From Paracoccaceae bacterium (GTDB taxonomy: Bacteria > Pseudomonadota > Alphaproteobacteria > Rhodobacterales > Rhodobacteraceae), in the NCBI GenBank assembly GCA_025458985.1, contig JALORM010000074.1:1-7654 (forward strand): a DNA stretch of 7,654 nt, written 5' to 3'. A model generated the notes under the pieces. That model was not told the origin of the DNA, did not search any database, and was given only the letters and a program-made list of their open reading frames with translations. The first letter of the stretch is position 1. Each line of letters opens with the position of its first letter. The translations under genes and the position numbers were made by a program. Below are positions 1 to 5,320 of this stretch, piece after piece.

Positions 1-543
1 CGGCAGTACCGCGAGTCTGGCGGGGTGCCGATCCCGGCGCTGGACCGGCTTGCGGACTGGCTGCCAGCCAACATGCCTCCGGAGGACGGGGCAGTGGCCA
101 TCGCACATGGCGACTTCCGGCTGGGCAACCTGATGTTTCACCCGACCGACCCGCGCGTGGTCGCGGTTCTGGACTGGGAGCTTTCGACGCTGGGCCATCC
201 GCTGGCAGACCTCGGTTTCTGCGTGATGCCGTGGCATTCCGCGCCCGAGGAATACGGCGGGCTCCTCGGCACCGGGTGGGAGGGGTCGGGCATTCCGACC
301 CGGGAGGAGTTTCTGGCCGAGTACCACGCCCATGCCCGGCCCACGGCGCCCCTGCTGCCATTCCATGTGGCCTTCGCGCTGTTCCGGTTCGCGGTGATCT
401 TCCGGGGCATCGCCGACAGGGCGCGGGCGGGAAGCGCAGCCTCGGCCGAGGCGGCGACGCTGGAGCCGCTGGCGGGGCGCTTTGCGGCGCGCGCACTGGA
501 GGCGATCGGCGAGGGGCCGCGCTCGCGCACGGGTGCTGCCTGA
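1..543 (+). CDS. Phosphotransferase family protein (APH/ACAD10-11-like kinase domain), 3' part only
   Basis: This is the C-terminal 180 residues of a protein whose 5' part lies before the window; reading frame 1 is open from base 1 to the TGA at 541-543. Visible kinase-like motifs are HGDFRLGN (residues 36-43 of the visible part), which matches the catalytic-loop H-G-D-x(4)-N motif of the aminoglycoside phosphotransferase/choline kinase fold, and DWE (58-60), the position of the metal-binding Asp. The run through STLGHPLADLGF is characteristic of the family related to the N-terminal kinase domain of mammalian ACAD10/ACAD11. Family members are usually about 340-350 residues, so roughly 160 residues are missing. 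ACAD11-type kinase domains are linked to 4-hydroxyacyl-CoA catabolism, but an acyl-CoA dehydrogenase partner is not visible here, so the substrate is unknown. A GTG at 25 is in frame but internal to the conserved domain and is not the start. Antibiotic resistance is not implied. Confidence 0.85.
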   Translation, partial: RQYRESGGVPIPALDRLADWLPANMPPEDGAVAIAHGDFRLGNLMFHPTDPRVVAVLDWELSTLGHPLADLGFCVMPWHSAPEEYGGLLGTGWEGSGIPTREEFLAEYHAHARPTAPLLPFHVAFALFRFAVIFRGIADRARAGSAASAEAATLEPLAGRFAARALEAIGEGPRSRTGAA

Positions 544-561
544 GCGCTGCGCCGGGCCGCG

Positions 562-1767
562 TCAGGGCGGCGCGGGGGTGGTGCGAACCGCCGTCAGGCT
601 GGGCGACACGCTGACCGCGAACCCAAGCTGGCTTTCGTCGCCCAGGGCGGCGCCGATCCCGAAGTCGCGGCGGTCGAGCGTGACGGTACCGCTCATGCGG
701 GCGGTATCGCCATCAAGCGCAAGATCGAAGGGCAGGGTGACCGGCATCGTCACACCCTTGAGCGTCAAGGTGCCGGCGGCGACATGGCGGGTGCCCTCGG
801 GGCGGATGGTGGCACGGAAGGTGGCGGTCGGGTGCCTGTCGGACGCAAAGAAATCGGGGCCGAGCGCCTGGCCGGTCACCGAGCCGAGCGTGAGGGAGCC
901 GATGGCGATGGTGACGGTGACCTCGCCCGTGCCGGTCTCGGGCGCGAAGGCGATTGCGGCGGTCCAGTCGGCGAACTGGCCTTCGACATCGGCGCCCATC
1001 TGGCGGACTGAGAAGGCGAGCGTTCCTTCGGTAACGGTCCACTCGCCGGCGATGCGGTCAAGCGGCACGGCCGCCGGCGCCTCGCTGCCGCGCCCGAGGA
1101 TCAGCCCCACTCCGAGCGCGGCCGCCCACAGCGCCAGCGCCGCGACGGCCGGCGCGCGCCGGCGGGACGCGCGGACCGGAGGGGCGGCCAGAGCAGCGGT
1201 CGGGGCGCGGCCCGACCACATCCGCGAAAGCGTGCCGTCCCGGTCCCAGAGCGCGTGTTTCAGTGCGCCCGCCACGTGCAGCGCAACCGCCGCGATCAGG
1301 ACCTTGGTGAAGACCCAGTGGAGCGCCCCGAGGATCTCGGCCAGCCGCGGGTCCTTCGGCACGAGCGGCAGCGACTGGCCGAAGGGCCAGAGGATCGGCG
1401 CGAATCCGTCGGTCGCGGCGTGGTGGAGCCAGCCCGAGAGCGGCGCCGCGACCAGCGCGATGTAGAGCGCCCAGTGCACCGCCTCGGCCAGGATGGTCTC
1501 GAGACGCCGGTCGGGGTGGAGCGGTGCGGGCCGGACCTGCGTCAGCGCCCAGAGGATGCGCAAGACCGCGACCGCGAAGGCGGCGATGCCGAGGGTCTTG
1601 TGCAGCGAGAAGACCTGCGCCTTGCGCGCCAATTCGGCGGAGGTGCCGTAGGGCAGGGCGTCGGCCACGAGGCCGAGCGCGATGGCCGAAAGGATCAGAA
1701 GGGCGGTGAGCCAGTGGAAGGTCCGGGCGATGCTGCCATAGGCGGCGGGGGTGTTCTGCGCGGTCAT
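562..1767 (-). CDS. Cytochrome b561 / YceI domain fusion protein
   Basis: A 401-residue membrane protein. The start is the ATG complementary to 1765-1767; it has an AAGGAG Shine-Dalgarno (complement of 1776-1781) 8 nt upstream, and the open frame further upstream is not protein-like. Residues about 9-180 form a prokaryotic cytochrome b561 domain with four predicted helices. Likely haem-ligand histidines are His18 (FHW), His56 (HKTLG), His150 (LHW) and His164 (LHVAG); the last two are 14 residues apart. A basic linker (SRRRA, 201-205) precedes a fifth hydrophobic segment (about 207-225), which would carry the C-terminus to the periplasm. Residues about 237-395 are a YceI lipocalin-like domain, with the typical LGPDFFASDRHPTATF and GTLTLKGVTMPVTL stretches. 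YceI proteins bind isoprenoid-type lipids, and separate b561 (yceJ) and yceI genes are adjacent in many bacteria. Electron transfer to or from a quinone-like ligand is an inference. The gene diverges from fabD and converges on the phosphotransferase gene, 18 nt away. Confidence 0.9.
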   Translation of the reverse strand: MTAQNTPAAYGSIARTFHWLTALLILSAIALGLVADALPYGTSAELARKAQVFSLHKTLGIAAFAVAVLRILWALTQVRPAPLHPDRRLETILAEAVHWALYIALVAAPLSGWLHHAATDGFAPILWPFGQSLPLVPKDPRLAEILGALHWVFTKVLIAAVALHVAGALKHALWDRDGTLSRMWSGRAPTAALAAPPVRASRRRAPAVAALALWAAALGVGLILGRGSEAPAAVPLDRIAGEWTVTEGTLAFSVRQMGADVEGQFADWTAAIAFAPETGTGEVTVTIAIGSLTLGSVTGQALGPDFFASDRHPTATFRATIRPEGTRHVAAGTLTLKGVTMPVTLPFDLALDGDTARMSGTVTLDRRDFGIGAALGDESQLGFAVSVSPSLTAVRTTPAPP

Positions 1768-1783
1768 GGCGCGGGCTCCTTGC

Positions 1784-1796
1784 GTCTGGTGCAGAC
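1784..1796. repeat. Short perfect inverted repeat (GTCTG-GTG-CAGAC)
   Basis: Two perfect 5-nt arms (1784-1788 and 1792-1796) flank a 3-nt centre. The repeat lies in the b561/YceI 5' region, upstream of its Shine-Dalgarno, and overlaps the weak -10 candidate. It could be a small operator or chance; no known regulator motif was recognised. Confidence 0.3.
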
Positions 1797-1801
1797 CTAG
1801 C
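1794..1801 (-). promoter_or_regulatory. Possible -10 element for the b561/YceI gene
   Basis: On the minus strand this reads GCTAGGTC, which matches the alphaproteobacterial -10 pattern GCTANAWC at six of seven specified bases. It lies 26 nt upstream of the b561/YceI start codon. No good TTG-type -35 is visible at the proper distance, although TTCCTCG lies 14 nt upstream, so this is a weak call. Confidence 0.25.
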
Positions 1802-1818
1802 GGCTGCGAAGGCTGCGA
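1802..1818. repeat. Tandem direct repeat of GGCTGCGA (two copies, 9-bp period)
   Basis: The octamer GGCTGCGA occurs at 1802-1809 and again at 1811-1818, separated by a single A. Seen from the minus strand it sits immediately upstream of the candidate -10 of the b561/YceI gene, where a regulator or a degenerate -35 could lie. The function is unknown. Confidence 0.35.
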
Positions 1819-1830
1819 GGAAGGGCACTG

Positions 1831-1851
1831 CCGCGCACAGCGGGTGTGCGG
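1831..1851. repeat. Imperfect inverted repeat in the b561/fabD divergent region
   Basis: The 8-nt arms CCGCGCAC (1831-1838) and GTGTGCGG (1844-1851) pair throughout with one G-T wobble around the centre AGCGG. It lies roughly midway between the two divergent genes. There is no T-tract, so it is not an intrinsic terminator; an operator shared by both genes is possible but unproven. Confidence 0.35.
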
Positions 1852-1922
1852 GACGTCGCGTGGGGGGTTCCGGCGCGCCCGCCGGTCCTGTATGCCGCCG
1901 GCGAAGGCAGGAGGGGGACCAG

Positions 1923-2855
1923 ATGAGCCGCGCATTCGTGTTTCCGGGGCAGGGCGCCCAGACGATCGGCATGGGCCGCGACCTGGCCGAGGCCTTTCCC
2001 GTCGCACGCGCCGTCTTCGACGAGGTGGACGAGGCGCTGGGCGAGAGGCTGTCGGCGCTGATCTGGGAGGGCGACATCGAGACGCTGACGCTGACCGCGA
2101 ATGCACAGCCGGCGCTGATGGCGACCTCGATGGCGGCGATGCGGGCGCTGGCCCATGAGGGCATGACGGTCGAGACCGCGGCCTATGTTGCCGGGCATTC
2201 GCTGGGCGAATACTCGGCGCTCTGTGCGGCGGGGTCGCTCAGCGTGGCGGATGCGGCGCGGCTCCTGCGCCTCAGGGGGCGCGCGATGCAGGAGGCGGTG
2301 CCGGTCGGCCAGGGGGCGATGGCGGCGATCCTGGGCCTTGACTATGAGGCCGTGTCCGAGATTGCGGCCGAGGCCGCAGGCAAGGGCGAAGTCTGTGCGG
2401 CCGCCAACGACAACGATCCTGCGCAGGTCGTCGTCTCGGGGTCGGCCGCGGCGGTCGGGCGGGCGGCAGAGCTTGCCAAGGCGCGGGGCGCCAAGCGCGC
2501 GCTGATGCTGCCGGTGTCGGCGCCCTTCCATTGCAGCCTGATGGCGCCTGCCGCGCGGGCCATGGCCGAGGCGCTGGCGGAGGTCGACCTGCTGCCCCCG
2601 CGCGTGCCGCTGGTCGCAAACGTGCTGGCCCATGCGGTCGGCGAGCCCGAGGTGATCCGGTCGCTTCTGGTCGAGCAGGTGACCCACCGCGTGCGTTGGC
2701 GCGAGTCGGTGGCCTGGATGGCGGCGCAGGGCGTCACCGAGTTCTGGGAGATCGGCGCGGGCAAGGCGCTGTCGGGCATGGTCCGGCGGATCGCGCCCGA
2801 GGCCGGGACGCGGACGGTCGGCACGCCTGCCGAGGTGACGGCCGCACGGCCCTGA
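1923..2855 (+). CDS. fabD: Malonyl CoA-acyl carrier protein transacylase FabD
   Basis: A 310-residue cytosolic enzyme that transfers malonyl from malonyl-CoA to the phosphopantetheine thiol of AcpP, supplying the extender unit for type II fatty acid synthesis. The N-terminal FPGQGAQ (residues 7-13) is the family signature. The nucleophile is Ser93 in GHSLGEY (91-97). Arg118 in LRLRGR is the malonate-carboxylate-binding Arg, and His203 in SAPFHC completes the Ser-His dyad. The NDNDPAQVVVSG stretch (162-173) is also typical. Length agrees with E. coli FabD (about 309). The ATG at 1923 is chosen because AGGAGG (1909-1914) lies 8 nt upstream and the protein then starts directly at the conserved SRAFVFPGQG; the frame is open 21 codons further upstream but lacks homology. 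It is first of the + strand fatty acid genes. fabH, its usual E. coli neighbour, is not adjacent. I could not find a convincing promoter in the 155 bp upstream. Confidence 0.97.
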   Translation: MSRAFVFPGQGAQTIGMGRDLAEAFPVARAVFDEVDEALGERLSALIWEGDIETLTLTANAQPALMATSMAAMRALAHEGMTVETAAYVAGHSLGEYSALCAAGSLSVADAARLLRLRGRAMQEAVPVGQGAMAAILGLDYEAVSEIAAEAAGKGEVCAAANDNDPAQVVVSGSAAAVGRAAELAKARGAKRALMLPVSAPFHCSLMAPAARAMAEALAEVDLLPPRVPLVANVLAHAVGEPEVIRSLLVEQVTHRVRWRESVAWMAAQGVTEFWEIGAGKALSGMVRRIAPEAGTRTVGTPAEVTAARP

Positions 2856-2892
2856 GGGCGCGGGGCGGGCTGCACGGAAAAGCCTAGTGGAC

Positions 2893-2919
2893 TTGCCCGG
2901 CATGGCCGGGTGCTTTAGG
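2893..2919 (+). promoter_or_regulatory. Candidate promoter for fabG
   Basis: TTGCCCG (2893-2899) and GCTTTAGG (2912-2919) are separated by 12 nt. This fits the Caulobacter-type housekeeping pattern TTGaCgS-N10-14-GCTANAWC in spacing and in most of the strongest positions. The -10 ends 37 nt before the fabG ATG. The spacer is filled by a perfect inverted repeat, described separately. Confidence 0.45.
2896..2910. repeat. Perfect inverted repeat CCCGGC-ATG-GCCGGG in the fabG upstream region
   Basis: Six-base arms (2896-2901 and 2905-2910) around a 3-nt loop. In RNA from fabD this is a short GC-rich hairpin followed by TGCTTT, which would make a weak intrinsic terminator. In DNA it occupies the spacer of the candidate fabG promoter, where an operator could act. 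Sequence alone does not separate the two readings. Confidence 0.5.
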
Positions 2920-2956
2920 CGCCAAGCGCGCCGTCGTGGCGCGACGAGGAGGAGCG

Positions 2957-3691
2957 ATGTTCGATCTGACAGGTAAGGCGGCGCTGGTCACCGGCGCCTC
3001 GGGGGGGATCGGCGCGGCCGTCGCCCGGGCGCTGCACGGCGCAGGCGCGACGGTTGGCATCTCGGGCACGCGGGTCGCCCCTCTGGAGACGCTGGCGGGC
3101 GAGTTCGGCGGACGTGTCCACGTCCTGCCGTGCGACCTTTCCGACCGCGCGGCGGTGGAGGCCCTGCCGCGGCAGGCAACCGAGGCGATGGGCGCGATCG
3201 ACATCCTGGTGAACAACGCCGGCATCACCCGCGACGGGCTGATGATGCGGATGTCGGACGAGGACTGGGATGCGGTGATCGAGGTGAACCTCGGTGCCAC
3301 CTTCCGGCTGTGCCGTGCAGTCCTGCGCGGGATGGCCAAGGCGCGCTGGGGCCGGATCGTCAACATCACCTCGGTCGTCGCGGGGGCAGGCAATCCCGGC
3401 CAGGCGAACTACGCCGCCGCGAAGGCGGGGATCACGGGAATGTCCAAGTCTCTGGCCCAGGAGATCGGGAGCCGGGGGATCACGGTGAACTGCATCGCGC
3501 CGGGCCTGATCGAGACGGCGATGACCGAGAAGCTGACCGAGGACCAGCGCCAGAAGATCCTGGCGGGCGTGCCCGCAGGCCGCATGGGTCGGCCCGAGGA
3601 GGTCGCGGCCGGGGTGCTCTACCTCGCCAGCGAGGAGGCTGCCTATGTGACCGGGGCGGTCCTCAACATCAACGGCGGCGGCGACATGTGA
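2957..3691 (+). CDS. fabG: 3-oxoacyl-[acyl-carrier-protein] reductase FabG
   Basis: A 244-residue short-chain dehydrogenase/reductase that reduces 3-ketoacyl-ACP to (R)-3-hydroxyacyl-ACP with NADPH in the cytosol. The Rossmann cofactor motif TGASGGIG is at residues 12-19 and NNAG at 86-89. The catalytic tetrad is Asn111, Ser139, Tyr152 and Lys156 (YAAAK), all present. The C-terminal VTGAVLNINGGGDM is the usual FabG ending, and length matches FabG (244-245). The ATG at 2957 follows GAGGAGGAG (2946-2954), with AGGAGG ending 4 nt before it; an in-frame GTG at 2936 lies upstream of this ribosome binding site and is unlikely. It lies 101 bp after fabD, with a candidate promoter in the gap. FabG-like reductases are numerous, but the position between fabD and acpP makes the housekeeping FabG by far the best call. 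Confidence 0.97.
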   Translation: MFDLTGKAALVTGASGGIGAAVARALHGAGATVGISGTRVAPLETLAGEFGGRVHVLPCDLSDRAAVEALPRQATEAMGAIDILVNNAGITRDGLMMRMSDEDWDAVIEVNLGATFRLCRAVLRGMAKARWGRIVNITSVVAGAGNPGQANYAAAKAGITGMSKSLAQEIGSRGITVNCIAPGLIETAMTEKLTEDQRQKILAGVPAGRMGRPEEVAAGVLYLASEEAAYVTGAVLNINGGGDM

Positions 3692-3742
3692 GGCGGTCCC
3701 GCGGGGCCCGCGCGGCACCCCGGCATGCCCCGTGGAAAGCGT

Positions 3743-3770
3743 TTGCCTTGGCTGAAACTTGTGCTAAAGG
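3743..3770 (+). promoter_or_regulatory. Candidate promoter for acpP
   Basis: TTGCCTT (3743-3749) and GCTAAAGG (3763-3770) are separated by 13 nt, resembling the alphaproteobacterial housekeeping pattern TTGaCgS-N10-14-GCTANAWC. A start site about 7 nt after the -10 would give acpP a leader of roughly 110 nt. This stretch is also locally AT-richer than its surroundings, as expected of a promoter. Confidence 0.5.
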
Positions 3771-3812
3771 CGGCCCGACCCGGGGTGCGGCGCGCAAGCA
3801 GGCCCACCCTCG

Positions 3813-3829
3813 CGAGGCGTGCAGCCTCG
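3813..3829 (+). other. Predicted hairpin 1 in the acpP leader
   Basis: CGAGGC (3813-3818) pairs perfectly with GCCTCG (3824-3829) around the loop GTGCA. It overlaps a 10-bp palindrome CCTCGCGAGG at 3808-3817. It lies between the candidate promoter and the acpP ribosome binding site. Its 3' arm can instead pair with 3863-3868. Confidence 0.4.
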
Positions 3830-3850
3830 GAACGCATGGAACAACCGAAA

Positions 3851-3866
3851 TCGGGGCCCACCCCGA
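3851..3866 (+). other. Predicted hairpin 2 next to the acpP ribosome binding site
   Basis: TCGGGG (3851-3856) pairs perfectly with CCCCGA (3861-3866) around the loop CCCA. The 3' arm runs into a first GAGGAA (3865-3870). A second GAGGAA (3875-3880) lies 5 nt before the acpP ATG and is the probable Shine-Dalgarno, which stays outside the hairpin. It may affect translation or mRNA stability. Confidence 0.4.
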
Positions 3867-3885
3867 GGAAACATGAGGAATTGAC

Positions 3886-4119
3886 ATGAGCGACATCGCG
3901 GATCGCGTGAAGAAGATCGTGGTCGAGCATCTGGGCGTGGACGAGTCGAAGGTGACCGAGAACGCGTCGTTCATCGACGATCTGGGCGCCGACAGCCTCG
4001 ACACGGTCGAGCTTGTGATGGCGTTCGAGGAAGAGTTCGGGATCGAGATCCCCGACGACGCGGCCGAGACGATCCAGACCTTCGGCGACGCGGTGAAGTT
4101 CATCAGCGACGCGGCCTGA
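3886..4119 (+). CDS. acpP: Acyl carrier protein AcpP
   Basis: A 77-residue acidic protein that carries acyl intermediates of fatty acid synthesis as thioesters on a 4'-phosphopantetheine arm. The attachment residue is Ser37 in LGADSLDTVELVMAFEEEFGIEIPD, the invariant DSL motif followed by the acidic recognition helix II. Length and the whole sequence match housekeeping AcpP (77-78 residues). The start is set by GAGGAA at 3875-3880, 5 nt upstream; an overlapping ATG at 3873 is out of frame. The gene is separated from fabG by 194 bp containing a promoter candidate and structured leader, and is followed by a strong intrinsic terminator, suggesting independent, probably high-level expression, as expected for one of the most abundant small proteins. 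Partners encoded in the window are FabD, FabG and FabF. Confidence 0.98.
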   Translation: MSDIADRVKKIVVEHLGVDESKVTENASFIDDLGADSLDTVELVMAFEEEFGIEIPDDAAETIQTFGDAVKFISDAA

Positions 4120-4146
4120 CCGGGCCGGACGCCGTCCTGCTGCATC

Positions 4147-4171
4147 GGGGCGCCCGGCGGGCGCCCCTTTT
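4147..4171 (+). terminator. Rho-independent terminator after acpP
   Basis: A perfect 9-bp stem, GGGGCGCCC (4147-4155) with GGGCGCCCC (4159-4167), has a 3-nt GGC loop and is followed directly by TTTT (4168-4171). It starts 27 nt after the acpP stop codon. It is the only classical intrinsic terminator in the window. Confidence 0.9.
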
Positions 4172-4174
4172 CGT

Positions 4175-4203
4175 TTGCCTGGTCCCTCCGCGGTGGCTTG
4201 CAG
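4175..4203 (+). promoter_or_regulatory. Weak promoter candidate for the ureohydrolase gene
   Basis: TTGCCTG (4175-4181) and GCTTGCAG (4196-4203) are 14 nt apart and begin right after the acpP terminator. The -35-like box shares CGTTTGCCT with the acpP promoter candidate, but the -10 match is poor. A promoter is expected here because the terminator would stop most acpP transcripts. Confidence 0.25.
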
Positions 4204-4293
4204 GAAACCGCCTGCCGGGGCGGACGGGGCTGGTCAGCCTTCAGCGGTCGCGGCAGTGTGGCGGCCAGGGGGAAGACGGGGGAGGACGGGGCC

Positions 4294-5232
4294 ATGGCGA
4301 CACTCGAGACGATGTTCGGGGCGGGCGAGGTCGAGACCTTTCTCGGCCTGCCGCGGTGGCGCGACCTGTCGCGGCTGGAGGCCGACATCGCATTGATCGG
4401 CGCGGGCATGGCGACGCCCTATTCCAGTGTCGGGCCCTACTGCAGGAACGGACCCGGGGCGATACGCGCTGCTTCGGCCGCCTATGCGGCGAACCTCGGG
4501 CACGTGAACTTCGACCTCGGCGGGCCGGTCCTGCCCGAGGGCGTTCATGCGGTGGATGCGGGCGACCTGCCGCAGGCCGAGGACGACATCGAAGGCAACC
4601 GCGCCCGCATCTTCGGGGCGATCAGCCAGGTTCTGGACCGGCGGGGGGTGCCGGTCCTGATCGGCGGCGACGACTCGGTGCAGATCCCGATGCTGGAGGC
4701 TTACGGCGCGCGCGGGCGCCCCGTCACGATCCTGCAGATCGACGCCCATATCGACTGGCGCGACGAGGTGGGCGGCGAGCGGATGGGGCTGTCGTCGACC
4801 ATGCGCCGCGCCGCCGAGATGGACCATGTCGAGCAGATCGTGCAGGTCGGTGCGCGCGGCATCGGCTCGGCCCGGGGCGGCGACTGGGCCGATGCGCGGC
4901 GCGCGGGCGTGGAGTTCGTGATGGCGGGCGAGATCGCGCGCCACGGGGTCGGGCGCGCGGTCGACCTTGTCCCGGAAGGGGGCGAGGTCGTCGTGTGCTT
5001 CGACCTTGACGGAATGGACCCTGCGGTGATGCCCGCGGTGATCGGCCGGACGGCCGGGGGCCTGAGCTACTGGCAGGTGCTGGAACTGATCGGCGGCGCG
5101 GCCGAGCGCGGCCGGATCGCTGGGGTGGGCTTCGTGGAGTTCATGCCCGAGCGCGACGTGGACGGCATCGGCGCGCTGACCGCGGCGCAGTGCCTGACCT
5201 CGATCCTGGGGATTGTCGCGCGGCAGCGGTAA
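4294..5232 (+). CDS. Ureohydrolase (arginase/agmatinase) superfamily protein with variant active site
   Basis: A 312-residue protein of the arginase/agmatinase/formiminoglutamase fold, whose characterised members mostly cleave guanidino groups to urea at a two-manganese centre. Ligand motifs seen are DAHID (residues 150-154) and DLDGMD (237-242). VEFMPERD (281-288) corresponds to VEVAPxxD of agmatinases. The N-terminal GPYCRNGPGAIRAAS (47-61) matches the family's substrate-loop G-P-xx-IR region. Two key positions differ: the metal-binding His of GGDHS is Asp127 (GGDDS, 124-128), and the HGT motif with the catalytic-cycle His is SST (167-169). The loop after DxDxxDPA is also divergent, with PAVIGRTAGG where E. 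coli SpeB has PGTGTPVIGG. Start ATG 4294 has GGAGG (4281-4285) 8 nt upstream; the frame is open 32 codons further but without a better site. It sits between acpP and fabF, behind a terminator. I would not call it SpeB: it could be a hydrolase of another guanidino or amidino compound, or non-catalytic. Confidence 0.85.
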   Translation: MATLETMFGAGEVETFLGLPRWRDLSRLEADIALIGAGMATPYSSVGPYCRNGPGAIRAASAAYAANLGHVNFDLGGPVLPEGVHAVDAGDLPQAEDDIEGNRARIFGAISQVLDRRGVPVLIGGDDSVQIPMLEAYGARGRPVTILQIDAHIDWRDEVGGERMGLSSTMRRAAEMDHVEQIVQVGARGIGSARGGDWADARRAGVEFVMAGEIARHGVGRAVDLVPEGGEVVVCFDLDGMDPAVMPAVIGRTAGGLSYWQVLELIGGAAERGRIAGVGFVEFMPERDVDGIGALTAAQCLTSILGIVARQR

Positions 5233-5259
5233 GCCTTTGCCGACGCTGGCCCGGCCGAG

Positions 5260-5288
5260 TTGCGCGGGCCGGGGGAAGCGGGTATCAG
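5260..5288 (+). promoter_or_regulatory. Candidate promoter for fabF
   Basis: TTGCGCG (5260-5266) and GGTATCAG (5281-5288) are 14 nt apart, within the spacing of the alphaproteobacterial pattern, and end 32 nt before the fabF start. An alternative -35-like TTGCCGA lies at 5237-5243 but has no matching -10. A GGCCCG/CGGGCC inverted repeat (5248-5253 and 5265-5270) overlaps the -35. Confidence 0.35.
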
Positions 5289-5320
5289 CGGCGGCAACAG
5301 GCAAGGGGTCAGGGGGCAGG

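Noticed and set aside
106..180. Antibiotic resistance (aminoglycoside phosphotransferase) reading of the first gene
   Set aside because: The HGD and DWE motifs are shared by the whole kinase-like superfamily; the surrounding sequence fits the ACAD10/11-related housekeeping family better.
549..573. GCGCCG/CGGCGC inverted repeat at the convergent gene ends as a bidirectional terminator
   Set aside because: The stem is 6 bp with a 13-nt loop, and there is no T-tract on either strand.
482..1465. Plus-strand open frame of 327 codons opposite the b561/YceI gene
   Set aside because: Low-complexity Ser/Ala/Arg translation without homology; the minus strand has a good ribosome binding site and conserved b561 and YceI motifs.
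1768..2106. Longer N-terminus for the b561/YceI protein starting at 2106
   Set aside because: The extra 113 residues are Arg/Pro-rich, overlap the opposite fabD gene, and the ATG at 1767 has AAGGAG at ideal spacing.
1797..2903. Minus-strand open frame of 368 codons opposite fabD
   Set aside because: It lies opposite an unmistakable fabD, is Arg-rich without motifs, and extends into both intergenic regions.
5248..5270. GGCCCG/CGGGCC inverted repeat as a terminator after the ureohydrolase gene
   Set aside because: The loop is 11 nt and no T-tract follows; it is kept only as a note overlapping the fabF promoter candidate.
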